Source of the DNA: Chlorobaculum thiosulfatiphilum
GTDB lineage: Bacteria > Bacteroidota > Chlorobiia > Chlorobiales > Chlorobiaceae
Reading direction: 5' to 3'
Length of the DNA: 62,907 nt
NCBI RefSeq assembly: GCF_006265165.1
Contig: NZ_VDCH01000012.1
Location: forward strand, 1-62,907
Shown: positions 25,837 to 34,367 of the stretch, in pieces
How positions within the stretch are numbered: position 1 is the first letter of the stretch
Layout: the number at the start of each line of letters is the position of its first letter
Notes under the pieces: model-generated
What the model was told of the DNA's origin: nothing
What the model saw: the letters and a program-made list of their open reading frames with translations, nothing else
Databases searched by the model: none
Made by a program: the position numbers and the translations under genes

Positions 25837-27744
25837 TTAGAGGCTCCGGATAATTTCAAGGCCGTGCTGCTGGAGAATGGCGGCAAGGTTCGTTTTGGCA
25901 ACGTCGTCGGCAAAGGCGCTGTCGCGGAACACGCAGGTGGTGTCCCCCGCTGGCGCAAGCTCGCCGTGCCAGGCAACGATGCCTTGCGCCAGAGGCTCGA
26001 CCTCTTCACGAGTGACAAGCGTGGCAAGGCAGACAAGCAGCACACCACCGCCGACGGAGTGAACCGCTTTGCCTGCAAATGTCCTTTTCTCGACAGGAAC
26101 ACAGAGGTCAAGACCGAGTTTGAGGAGCAGCTCGTAGAGAATGTCCGCCTCGGAGCGACCGGCCTTCAGGTGCTCGATGGAGTTGAAAAGCGATGCTTCG
26201 AGATCGTGAGGGTCCGGTTCCCAGGTGCGAATGTTGCTTGAATCAAGCTTGAAGACGCGGAACCCAATGTCGCCATGAAAGCGTGGATTCTCCTCTTTGA
26301 TCTTCCTCGCCGCACGACGAAGACGCTCTTTGGTGATTTCGGCGATGGTTTTATAGCCAGCCTTGAACGCTTCACTGTCTGGTGTACATGGTTCAGGAAG
26401 CTGGACAAGGATATATCGTCTGTTACCACTATCCAGAACATTCTGTGTCATCAAAGCATGTCCTGTTGTACCGGAACCAGCAAAAAAATCAAGAATAAGG
26501 TCTTTAGGTTTCGCTGCGACTATTTTTACCATTCTTTGAATCAACCCATGCGGCTTGGGAAAGTCAAATACTTTAACACCCATTAAACTCTCCAAGGCTT
26601 TACTCCCTTCATCAGTAGAACCAGTATCATCATATGACCAGAAATTCACTGGCACCATACCGCCATCCATTTCCGAGAGAAACTTCTTTAAACGTGGATA
26701 AGTATTTTCACCATTTCTTCCCCAATAAAGCTTGTTGTGAGCTTTATGTTCCTCATAAGTTGATTTTTCATATTTCCAAGCATTTGTAGGATGCCATACA
26801 ACTACCCCTGTATACGGGTTTGTTATACCATAATAAAGGTTTGGTCTTTGTTCTTTAGTAGCAGGATTTACATAAGATACACTTGTCCATACTCCACGAG
26901 AATCATTATCTGGATTTGTGTAAATTGAATCAGACTTTTCATTTCTTGGCTCTTTTATTTCTGCCAATAAATCGCTCTTTCTATAACAAAGAATATGTTC
27001 AACCAGTGATGCAAAGGTTTTAGAGTTATTACTCCTTGTAAACCTTTTTTCCCAAGAAATATCTGCTAAAAAATTCTCCTCCCCAAAAATCTCATCGCAC
27101 ACTTTCCGCAAATTGCTTGATTCGTTATCATCAATACTGATAAAAATCACCCCATCTTCCCTTAACAAATTCCTTGCCAGCTTCAACCTCGGATACATCA
27201 TGTTCAGCCAGTCGGTATGAAACCGTCCGCTGGCTTCGGTGTTGCTGCTGATCTTGCGGCCCCCTTCAACCTGGCCGGTGAGTTCGAGGTAGTTTTTGAT
27301 GTTGTCCTGAAAGTTGTCGGGATAGACGAAATCCTTGCCGGTGTTGTATGGCGGGTCGATGTAGATGAGCTTCACCTTGCCGGAGTAGCTCTTCTGCAAC
27401 AGCTTGAGCACTTCAAGATTATCGCCCTCGATCATCAGATGCTGAGTACTCTCCCACTCGACGCTCTCCTCCGGGCAGGGGCGCAGGGTTCCGGTTGACG
27501 GGGTAAGCGCAAGCTGACGAGCTTTCCGCTTGCCGTGCCAGTTGAGGCCGTACTTCTCCTCCCGCTCCTCCACCGTGCCGCCGAGAAGCTGGCGGAGCAC
27601 CTCGAAATCGATCTTGCCTTCGGTGAACGCTTCAGGGAAAATCGTTTTCAACTGCTCGACATTGCCCGCCAGCAAATCGGCTGATCGGGCTTCGGGATCA
27701 TCTGCGGTGAACGGCTTGATGGGCGACTCTTCTTGTCCGGTCAT
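25837..27744 (-). CDS. Type III DNA adenine methyltransferase Mod
   Basis: Modification and recognition subunit of the type III system; methylates N6 of adenine in an asymmetric site and guides Res. The protein has 635 residues. The catalytic motif DPPYNTG is at 130-136 and precedes the AdoMet-binding FFAGSGTTGHA at about 424, the order of the beta class. The central part between them (about residues 190-450, window 26390-27175) includes the target-recognition region and is clearly more AT-rich than either end, as if exchanged as a block. The gene is first in the operon mod-DUF1016-res. Confidence 0.92.
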   Translation of the reverse strand: MTGQEESPIKPFTADDPEARSADLLAGNVEQLKTIFPEAFTEGKIDFEVLRQLLGGTVEEREEKYGLNWHGKRKARQLALTPSTGTLRPCPEESVEWESTQHLMIEGDNLEVLKLLQKSYSGKVKLIYIDPPYNTGKDFVYPDNFQDNIKNYLELTGQVEGGRKISSNTEASGRFHTDWLNMMYPRLKLARNLLREDGVIFISIDDNESSNLRKVCDEIFGEENFLADISWEKRFTRSNNSKTFASLVEHILCYRKSDLLAEIKEPRNEKSDSIYTNPDNDSRGVWTSVSYVNPATKEQRPNLYYGITNPYTGVVVWHPTNAWKYEKSTYEEHKAHNKLYWGRNGENTYPRLKKFLSEMDGGMVPVNFWSYDDTGSTDEGSKALESLMGVKVFDFPKPHGLIQRMVKIVAAKPKDLILDFFAGSGTTGHALMTQNVLDSGNRRYILVQLPEPCTPDSEAFKAGYKTIAEITKERLRRAARKIKEENPRFHGDIGFRVFKLDSSNIRTWEPDPHDLEASLFNSIEHLKAGRSEADILYELLLKLGLDLCVPVEKRTFAGKAVHSVGGGVLLVCLATLVTREEVEPLAQGIVAWHGELAPAGDTTCVFRDSAFADDVAKTNLAAILQQHGLEIIRSL

Positions 27745-28208
27745 AATTGTTGTTTTACTGTTGCCGGTTGCGCTTCAACCCGCCTTGGTTCCGGGTTCAG
27801 CTCAACCTGCCGGGGAATCTGCCTCTCTTTTCCCGCGCACGGCGCAGAGGGACGAACTCGCCATGCAGCCCGCACGGGCGTCGATCATGAAGACGCCTTT
27901 AATATACCCAAACCAGACAAGGTTGCGCCGCATTTCGATTACGCCATCACTACGAAAAAGTACGCCATGCCTCCGCGCAAGGCGTCGCAGCTCTGCCAGA
28001 GGATGGAATAGAGATCGGATTTCCTGAGAGCCATTCGTTTTTTTGATACTTCTGATGTTGCAGTGCAGCTCATCGAGCCGGAGGGGGGTGATGAACCCGC
28101 CAAGGCATTCAATTTCCACTATTAGCACATAAGTCGCAAACGCATAGTGAACGGCTCGCTGGCTATATTGCTCGCACAGCCACATCGACAACGAACGCTT
28201 GATTCACC
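27745..28208. other. Intergenic scar with hsdM remnant
   Basis: Apart from the hsdM fragment at 27966-28034 I see no complete gene in this 460-base stretch. The frames in it are interrupted. It joins the restriction island to menH. Confidence 0.5.
27966..28034 (-). pseudogene. First codons of a type I methyltransferase gene (hsdM remnant)
   Basis: From ATG 28034 the minus strand reads MALRKSDLYSILWQSC then DALRGGM, which is the conserved N-terminus of HsdM (family: MALKKSxLYSxLWxSCDELRGGM...). After 23 codons the match breaks; the expected DASQYKDYVL is absent and a stop follows within 8 codons. In another frame, IKGVFMIDA near 27890-27915 resembles a later HsdM segment, which is weaker evidence. 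So a type I restriction system was once here and was mostly deleted. Confidence 0.7.
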
Positions 28209-29009
28209 ATGACAACCATCCCCCTCCACCTCGCCACCGTCGGCGACCCGGCGCTGCCGAAGATCGTGTTTCTGCACGGATTTCTCGGATCGGGCAGCGA
28301 CTGGCTGCCGTTCGCCCGCAAACTCGACGGACGCTTTTGCAGCGTCTTGGTCGATCTGCCGGGGCATGGCGAAGCGGCGATTCCGGCGGCGGATGGCGAG
28401 ACGGACGGATTTTTCATGCGAACGGTCGAGGCGCTGGCGGGCGAAGTTCGGCGGTTGAGCGCCGGGCCGTGCGTACTGGTCGGCTATTCGATGGGCGGGC
28501 GGATCGGGCTGGCGCTGGCGTTGCGCCGTCCGGAGCTGTTCTCGAAGGCGGTGATCGTGTCGTCGTCGCCGGGCCTGCGGACGGAGGAGGAGCGGGCGGC
28601 GCGGCGGAAAAGCGACGAGGGCATCGCGCGGAAGATCGAGCGAAATTTCGAGGGATTCATCGAATTCTGGTACGACCAGCCGCTTTTCGCGACGTTGAAA
28701 AGCCACGCGCTCTTCCACGAAGTCGAGGCGCAACGCAAGCAGGGTTCGCCGCAAAACCTCGCCCGCGCTCTGCGCCTGCTCGGCACCGGCAACCAGCCGT
28801 CGTTCTGGAACGAGCTGCCCGGCAACCGCCTGCCAATGCTCTTCTGCGTCGGCGAAAAGGATTCAAAATACGTGGAGGTCGGGCATCGAATGGCGGAGCT
28901 TTGTCCCGAATCGCGCCTCGAAATCTTCGAGCGGTGCGGCCACACGCTGCACATCGAAGAGCCGGAGCGGTTTCTTGCGAGCGTGGAGCGGTTTGCCGAT
29001 CAGTGGTAA
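28209..29009 (+). CDS. menH: SHCHC synthase (alpha/beta hydrolase)
   Basis: Eliminates pyruvate from SEPHCHC to give SHCHC, step 3 of menaquinone synthesis. The protein has 266 residues of alpha/beta hydrolase fold: oxyanion region FLHGFLGSGSDW, nucleophile Ser94 in GYSMGGRIG, a late Asp in FCVGEKDSKY, and the catalytic His in CGHTLHIEEP. These match MenH better than other hydrolases, and the setting between menF-D and menB-C-E supports it. Its last 10 bases overlap the 3' end of the convergent ParE-like gene. Confidence 0.85.
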   Translation: MTTIPLHLATVGDPALPKIVFLHGFLGSGSDWLPFARKLDGRFCSVLVDLPGHGEAAIPAADGETDGFFMRTVEALAGEVRRLSAGPCVLVGYSMGGRIGLALALRRPELFSKAVIVSSSPGLRTEEERAARRKSDEGIARKIERNFEGFIEFWYDQPLFATLKSHALFHEVEAQRKQGSPQNLARALRLLGTGNQPSFWNELPGNRLPMLFCVGEKDSKYVEVGHRMAELCPESRLEIFERCGHTLHIEEPERFLASVERFADQW

Positions 29010-29299
29010 TCGTCTTCACGCTGATGCCTGACGGCAAGCACGGTAACGCTGTGTGCGCTCTCGATCTCGAACAGCATGACATAGCCTGATTGGCCGAACG
29101 GAACCAGCAATTCGCGCAGCAATGGATTGCCAGGCATCGCTTTCCGGCAACTGAACGGAAATTCGCGCAAGAAATCGACCGCTTTCCTGAGCACGGCAAG
29201 CGCCTGTTCGGCTGCGATCATATCCTCACGCAGAAGAAAGGAGTAGAGACGCACGAGATCGTCTTCCGCTTCAGGGGTAAAGCGGACGTTGAAGCTCAT
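29000..29299 (-). CDS. ParE/RelE-family toxin
   Basis: A 99-residue protein of the RelE/ParE fold: VRFTPEAEDDLVRLYSFL at the start and VLAVRHQREDDY at the end (the usual HxR...Y basic end). ParE members poison gyrase and RelE members cut mRNA; this one looks more ParE-like. The gene overlaps its upstream antitoxin by four bases (ATGA) and overlaps menH tail to tail by 10 bases. Confidence 0.85.
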   Translation of the reverse strand: MSFNVRFTPEAEDDLVRLYSFLLREDMIAAEQALAVLRKAVDFLREFPFSCRKAMPGNPLLRELLVPFGQSGYVMLFEIESAHSVTVLAVRHQREDDYH

Positions 29300-29565
29300 G
29301 AGCGCTGTTCTTTCACCTCGTTCAGCATCAGCTCCAGCCTGTCGAGAACCGCCCCGGCATCGACATACTCACCAGTCTCGATAGCGCGATCCCGTGAAGT
29401 GAGTCCGCGAGCGATAAACTCTTTCTGACTGAGGCGCCGCTCGATGTTCGCCCTGATTGAATCCTCCATGAACGAGGAGAGCGTTTCATCTGCTCGCAGA
29501 ACTTCTTCGACAGCCTTGCGAAGCTCCGGCTCGACCCGCAGCGATGGTAACGAGACGCTTTTCAT
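29296..29565 (-). CDS. Antitoxin of the ParE-like pair
   Basis: An 89-residue protein starting at ATG 29565 (MKSVSLPSLRVEPELRKAVEEVL). The N-terminus resembles a ribbon-helix-helix DNA-binding unit, and the acidic C-terminal half would wrap the toxin. It is coupled to the toxin by an ATGA overlap, and probably represses its own promoter (known for such pairs). An open frame continues 22 codons upstream but has no support. Confidence 0.78.
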   Translation of the reverse strand: MKSVSLPSLRVEPELRKAVEEVLRADETLSSFMEDSIRANIERRLSQKEFIARGLTSRDRAIETGEYVDAGAVLDRLELMLNEVKEQRS

Positions 29566-29686
29566 GACAGTCGTGGCTTGATGGTATTGCGTTGTATTTG
29601 CAATGCAAATTAGCGATTCAGCGGCGAACATGCAATCGCCAGTTGGCGCACGTCATGCGCATCATCCACTTTCTATGCTGAATCGG

Positions 29687-29710
29687 AGGACGGACACACA
29701 GCTCCGCCCC
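29687..29710. repeat. Short palindrome (family GGCGGACA)
   Basis: GGACGGACACACAGCTCCGCC followed by CCT, a GC-rich near-palindrome downstream of the radical SAM gene and close to a second copy at 30834. Confidence 0.5.
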
Positions 29711-29752
29711 TACGGAAGATTACTCCAAACGATCCCTCCCTTTCCTGCAACT

Positions 29753-30724
29753 TCATCCAATCGTCCGCGTCTTGTTGTTGTTCTGGTCGAGGGTGCTGAG
29801 GTGTGGAATGCAGAAGCCGGAGGTGGTGTTTTCGAGCTGCCGGATGAGCCTGCGGGCGCTCTCGCCGTCGAGCGTGAAGTGCCGGTTTCCGGGCGAGACG
29901 ATGCCCCAGGTCGCGTAGTACGGAATGGTGCGATGCTGCACCAGCTTTTCGTACAACGTTCTGAGCGTGTCCGCATCGTCGTTGAGTCCCCTGAGAATCG
30001 GCCCCTGCTGCAACAGCACGATCCCGGCGTCGGAGAGACGGTCGAGTACGCTGCATGTTTCGTCGCTCAGCTCTCGCGGGTGAATGAAGGAGGTGATCAG
30101 GATGAGCGGTTTGAAACGGCTGAGCATGGCGATCATTTCGCCGGTAAAGAGTTCCGGGGCGAAAATGGGCGCGCGGGTCGTGATGCGGATGATCTCCACG
30201 TGCGGAATGCTGCGGACTTCGGAGAGGGCGCGAGCGAGCCGCTCGGGGTTGCCGTGCATCGGATCGCCGCCGGTGAAGATGACGTCGCGGATCGACTGGT
30301 CGTTTCGGATATACTCGATGGCCTTGTCGAGACGTCGCCCGTCGAGCGTGGTGGCGACCTTTTCCGAGCGGAAGCAGAAGCGGCAGTGGGCGAAACAGGC
30401 GGTAGTAACCATCAGCAGCACCTTGCCTGGATAGCGGTGGATGATCCCCTCCACCGGCTGGTACTTCGCCTCGTCATTGTGAGTATCGACCTCGGCGTCG
30501 TCGGAGTAGCGCATGAGTTCTTCGAGCGAGGGAATCACGAGCTTCCGGAGCGGATCGTCAGGATTGTCGCGCTCCAGCAGCGCCGCGTAATGGCGGGTGA
30601 TCTTCATCGGCATGATCGCCCGGCACTGGCGAATGCCCTCCTTTTCGACATCGGTCAGCGTGACATAGTCAGCAAGCTGCTCAGGTGTCGTGATGATCGC
30701 GCGTTCAGGCTGGATGTGTGTCAT
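29753..30724 (-). CDS. KamA/EpmB-family radical SAM aminomutase-like protein
   Basis: A 323-residue radical SAM enzyme related to lysine 2,3-aminomutase. The cluster cysteines are C110, C114 and C117 (CFAHCRFC), and TGGDPM is the SAM-binding GGD-type motif. Lysine aminomutases bind PLP through a lysine in a PGGGGK motif near the C-terminus. Here the protein ends shortly after TSGFCIPHL with DQNNNKTRTIG, so the lysine may be kept but the glycine run is lost and the tail is short. It could make beta-lysine as a compatible solute, modify elongation factor P, or do something else. No partner gene helps decide. Confidence 0.78.
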   Translation of the reverse strand: MTHIQPERAIITTPEQLADYVTLTDVEKEGIRQCRAIMPMKITRHYAALLERDNPDDPLRKLVIPSLEELMRYSDDAEVDTHNDEAKYQPVEGIIHRYPGKVLLMVTTACFAHCRFCFRSEKVATTLDGRRLDKAIEYIRNDQSIRDVIFTGGDPMHGNPERLARALSEVRSIPHVEIIRITTRAPIFAPELFTGEMIAMLSRFKPLILITSFIHPRELSDETCSVLDRLSDAGIVLLQQGPILRGLNDDADTLRTLYEKLVQHRTIPYYATWGIVSPGNRHFTLDGESARRLIRQLENTTSGFCIPHLSTLDQNNNKTRTIG

Positions 30725-30833
30725 GGGTGCTGCTGGTTACGACGGTGAGCGGAAATCCTGAAATATAGGAAATACCGTTCACTTATTTTTTATCTCAGCT
30801 ATCGACGCAAAAGGGACAAGGCTGGAGAAGAAG

Positions 30834-30857
30834 GGCGGACACGCAGCTCCGCCCCTG
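30834..30857. repeat. Short palindrome (family GGCGGACA)
   Basis: GGGCGGACACGCAGCTCCGCC followed by CCTG, in the gap before menB; a CCTATAAGT-type direct repeat follows at about 30886-30905. Confidence 0.5.
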
Positions 30858-30993
30858 CAAAGACCCCTAAATAATTCGCCCCGTTCTATAAGTCCTATAA
30901 GTCCCATTCCCCCGTCGTGGCTCACGAATCAACGGGGATTGCTTATATTTGAACTCTTTTTCAGCCATCAACAACAACCATCGAGACTTCGAT

Positions 30994-31815
30994 ATGAGCA
31001 CCGTCAACTGGATTGCAGCCGGAGAGTTTTCCGACATTCTTTACCACAAGGCCGAGGGCATCGCCAAAATCACCATCAACCGCCCGGAGCGGCGCAATGC
31101 GTTCCGCCCGCAGACGGTGGATCAGATGATCGAGGCGTTGCAGGATGCGCGCAACGACGCGGAGATCGGCGTGATTATCCTGACCGGCCAGGGCGACCTC
31201 GCCTTTTGCTCCGGCGGCGACCAGAAGATTCGCGGCAACGCGGGCTACGCCGACGAGAAGGGCGTCAACAAGCTCAACGTGCTCGACTTCCAGCGCGACA
31301 TCCGCACCTGCCCGAAACCGCTCATCGCGATGGTGGCGGGCTACGCCATCGGCGGCGGCCACGTGCTGCACATGCTCTGCGACCTGACCATCGCGGCGGA
31401 GAACGCCCGCTTCGGCCAGACCGGCCCGAAGGTCGGTTCGTTCGACGGCGGCTGGGGCGCGAGCTACATGGCGCGGCTCGTCGGCCAGAAGAAGGCCCGC
31501 GAAATCTGGTATCTCTGCCGCCAGTACGACGCGCAACAGGCGCTCGACATGGGCTTGGTCAACACGGTGGTGCCGCTCGAAAGGCTCGAAGAGGAGACCA
31601 TTCAGTGGTGCCGCGAAATCCTCGCCAACTCGCCGCTCGCCATCCGCTGCCTGAAAGCCGCGCTGAACGCCGACTGCGACGGCCAGGCCGGTTTGCAGGA
31701 GCTTGCGGGCAACGCCACCCTGCTCTACTACATGAGCGAAGAGGGGCAGGAGGGGCGCAACGCCTTCGTCGAAAAGCGCAAACCCGATTTCAGCAAGTTC
31801 CCGAAGCACCCGTGA
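30994..31815 (+). CDS. menB: 1,4-dihydroxy-2-naphthoyl-CoA synthase
   Basis: Crotonase-family enzyme that closes the second ring of the naphthoquinone from o-succinylbenzoyl-CoA. The protein has 273 residues from ATG 30994. Motifs: the CoA-ester oxyanion hole around [11 protein letters not shown] and [16 protein letters not shown], and [18 protein letters not shown] with the catalytic Asp. The stop overlaps the GTG start of menC, so menB-menC-menE are one translationally coupled operon. Confidence 0.96.
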   Translation: MSTVNWIAAGEFSDILYHKAEGIAKITINRPERRNAFRPQTVDQMIEALQDARNDAEIGVIILTGQGDLAFCSGGDQKIRGNAGYADEKGVNKLNVLDFQRDIRTCPKPLIAMVAGYAIGGGHVLHMLCDLTIAAENARFGQTGPKVGSFDGGWGASYMARLVGQKKAREIWYLCRQYDAQQALDMGLVNTVVPLERLEEETIQWCREILANSPLAIRCLKAALNADCDGQAGLQELAGNATLLYYMSEEGQEGRNAFVEKRKPDFSKFPKHP

Positions 31816-32903
31816 AGCCGCTTCATGCCGACATCTGCCGGTATGAAGTCCCGTTCACCGCGCCGGTCACGGTCAGGAGCGTACTCCTCGCCAGCCGCGA
31901 GGGGCTGCTTCTGCGCCTGAAATGCGAGGGGGCGACAGCTTTCGGCGAAATCGCTCCCCTGCCGGGCCTGCACGCCGAGTCGCTCGACGAGGCGACGTCA
32001 GCGCTCGCCGCCTTCATTCCCGAACTTTCACGACTTAACCTGAACAGCTCCGACGAAAGGCGACGCCTGCTCGACGAAGCGACGCTGCCACCGTCGGTGG
32101 CGACCGGCATCGAGATGGCGCTCGTCAACCTCGCCGCGCTGACGACCGGCTCGCTTCCGTCGTTTCCCGGCGCTTTCCCGCCAGCATCGAAAATTCCCGT
32201 CAATGCCCTGCTTGCCGGAAAGCCGGAAGCCGTGCTCGAACGAGCCGCGAAGCGTTACGCCGAAGGGTTCCTCGCTTTCAAGCTCAAGGTTCGCAAAGGG
32301 CAGCTCGACGAGGCAATCGCAAGCATCCGCGCCTTTCACGAGGCTTTTGGCGACAAGGCGGAGCTGCGGCTTGACGCCAACCAGTCGCTCGATTTCGACG
32401 AGGCGGTCAGGTTCGGCAAGGCTCTGCCGCCGGGCAGCATCTCCTACATCGAGGAGCCGCTGACGGATACGGCGCTGATTCCCGAATTCCACGCCGCCAC
32501 CGGTCTGCCGTCGGCGCTCGACGAGTCGCTCTGGCAGCGTCCGGCGCTGCTCGACGAGATCGGCCCCACGCCGCTCGGAGCGCTCGTCATCAAACCGAAC
32601 TGCATCGGCGGCATCCAGAGGTCGCTCGATCTTGCCGCGAAAGCACGGCGGATGGGACTTCAGGCGGTTTTCAGTTCGGCATTCGAGAGCAGCGTCAGCC
32701 TCGGCCTCTACGCGCTCTTGGCCGCCGTTTCGTCGCCAACTCCGGCGGCGTCGGGCCTCGACACAGCAAGCTTTCTCGCCGACGACCTCACCGACAAGCC
32801 TTTCGCCGCGCCGGACGGCCGCGCCGACCCCGCCGCCGCATGGCGCGACAGCCAGCGCGTGAAGCCCGGGATGATCGAAACCATCGCGTCATGGAGATTG
32901 TAG
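31812..32903 (+). CDS. menC: o-Succinylbenzoate synthase
   Basis: Enolase-superfamily enzyme that dehydrates SHCHC to o-succinylbenzoate. The protein has 363 residues with a GTG start at 31812 that overlaps the menB stop (GTGA). Active-site features: FKLKV (the KxK acid/base pair), LDANQS, EEPL and ALDES (the three magnesium ligands), and VIKPN (the second catalytic lysine). It overlaps the menE start by 13 bases. Confidence 0.93.
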   Translation: MKPLHADICRYEVPFTAPVTVRSVLLASREGLLLRLKCEGATAFGEIAPLPGLHAESLDEATSALAAFIPELSRLNLNSSDERRRLLDEATLPPSVATGIEMALVNLAALTTGSLPSFPGAFPPASKIPVNALLAGKPEAVLERAAKRYAEGFLAFKLKVRKGQLDEAIASIRAFHEAFGDKAELRLDANQSLDFDEAVRFGKALPPGSISYIEEPLTDTALIPEFHAATGLPSALDESLWQRPALLDEIGPTPLGALVIKPNCIGGIQRSLDLAAKARRMGLQAVFSSAFESSVSLGLYALLAAVSSPTPAASGLDTASFLADDLTDKPFAAPDGRADPAAAWRDSQRVKPGMIETIASWRL

Positions 32904-34276
32904 CCCAGGCCGCGCAAAGATTCGGCAACGCCCCGGCGCTCATCACTGCCGGACGACGCTGGAGCTTCGCCGATCTCCACGCCGACACGGCCCGCATCGC
33001 CGCCGCATTCGAGGCGCGGGGCGTCCGGCGCGGCGACATCGTGGCGCTCGTCGCGCCGAACAGCGTACCGCTCGTGCTCGCGCTGATGGCGCTCATGCGC
33101 ATGGGCGCAGTCGCCGCGCCGGTGAACCACCGCTTTCCCGCAAGCCACGTCGAAGGCGTTATCCAGCGGTTGAAGCCAGCGATGACGCTCGACGCGACAA
33201 TTCTCGATGCCTTCGTCACGGACGCGCTCGCCCGACGGGACGCGGCCTTCGTCGCTACGACGGAGATGGAGCGACCAGCCTCGATCATCCACACCTCGGC
33301 CAGCTCCGGCAAGCCGAAGGCCGCCTTGCACAGCCTCGCGAACCACTACTTCAGTGCGACAGGCTCCGCCCAAAACCTGCCCTTCGAGCCGGGCGACTGC
33401 TGGCTGCTCTCGCTGCCGCTCTACCACGTCGGAGGCTACTCGATGCTCTACAAATGCCTGCTCGGCGGCGGTGCGCTCGCCATTCCGTCGCCGGATACCT
33501 CGCTTGCCAAGTCGCTCGCGGGCTTTCCGGTAACGCACCTCTCGCTGGTGCCAACGCAACTCTACCGGATGCTCCGCGCGAGCGGCGGCCCGGAACGGTT
33601 GCGGAGCCTCAAGGCCCTGCTACTCGGCGGCAGCGCGGTCAGCCCGGCGCTGCTCGATGAGGCGATCCGCGAGCGAGCACCAATCTACCTCACCTACGGC
33701 TCGACCGAGATGAGCACACAGGTCACGACCTCGCCTGGCCCGGTCACTTTGGCGCGGGGCGACAGCGGCGCGGTGCTGCCCTGGCGCGAGGTCGCGATAG
33801 CGCCGGACGGCGAAATCCTCGTCAAAGGCGAGTGCCTCTTCATGGGCTATCTCGACGATGGCGGATTGCGCACGGCGCGGGACGCCGAAGGATGGTTTCA
33901 CACGGGAGACATGGGCGAACTGTCGGAGGACGGGCGGCTGACGGTGCTTGGCAGAAAGGACAGCATGTTTATCTCCGGCGGCGAAAACATCCACCCCGAA
34001 GAGATCGAGGAGGCGCTCTGCTCGATCGAAGGCATCGACGAAGCCGTGGTGGCTCCCGCGCCCGATGCGGAGTACGGCGCGAGGCCGGTAGCGTGGATCG
34101 AGGCGCGGAGCAACGCGCCCGATGACGCCGCGATCTCGGCGAGCCTCGCCCAAAGCCTCGGCAAGCTCAAAACGCCGGTGGCGATTCATCGAGTTCAGGA
34201 GTGGCAAACCCTCCCCGGCTCCGCGAAAATCGACCGGGGATGGTACCGCAAGCTGGGTGAATCGGAAAAAGGGTAA
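32891..34276 (+). CDS. menE: o-Succinylbenzoate-CoA ligase
   Basis: Activates o-succinylbenzoate as the CoA thioester, using ATP. The protein has 461 residues of the adenylate-forming family from ATG 32891. The phosphate-binding loop is HTSASSGKPKAA, a variant of the usual TSGTTGxPKG; YLTYGSTEMS is the AMP-binding motif; GWFHTGDMGEL and the hinge GRKDSMFISGGENI follow; the C-terminal lysine is in PGSAKIDR. Last gene of menB-C-E. A palindrome just after the stop may end the transcript. Confidence 0.93.
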   Translation: MEIVAQAAQRFGNAPALITAGRRWSFADLHADTARIAAAFEARGVRRGDIVALVAPNSVPLVLALMALMRMGAVAAPVNHRFPASHVEGVIQRLKPAMTLDATILDAFVTDALARRDAAFVATTEMERPASIIHTSASSGKPKAALHSLANHYFSATGSAQNLPFEPGDCWLLSLPLYHVGGYSMLYKCLLGGGALAIPSPDTSLAKSLAGFPVTHLSLVPTQLYRMLRASGGPERLRSLKALLLGGSAVSPALLDEAIRERAPIYLTYGSTEMSTQVTTSPGPVTLARGDSGAVLPWREVAIAPDGEILVKGECLFMGYLDDGGLRTARDAEGWFHTGDMGELSEDGRLTVLGRKDSMFISGGENIHPEEIEEALCSIEGIDEAVVAPAPDAEYGARPVAWIEARSNAPDDAAISASLAQSLGKLKTPVAIHRVQEWQTLPGSAKIDRGWYRKLGESEKG

Positions 34277-34302
34277 TTGTGTAAAATCTTCATCCTATAG
34301 AA

Positions 34303-34337
34303 CCTGTACGACCTATAAGTCCTATAGGTCGTACAGG
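34303..34337. terminator. 15-bp perfect inverted repeat after menE
   Basis: CCTGTACGACCTATA (34303-34317) pairs with TATAGGTCGTACAGG (34323-34337) around a 5-base loop. It lies between convergent menE and the membrane protein gene, so a two-way terminator is the simplest reading, though there is no T run. A related CTATAAGTCCTATAAGTCC stretch is seen near 30886. Confidence 0.5.
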
Positions 34338-34367
34338 TAAAGAGGTGAAGACGATTCTGCCAGACCT

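Noticed and set aside
27802-28191. 129-codon minus-strand frame next to menH
   Set aside because: It mixes frames; the real signal is the short hsdM start in another frame. I do not treat the rest as a gene.
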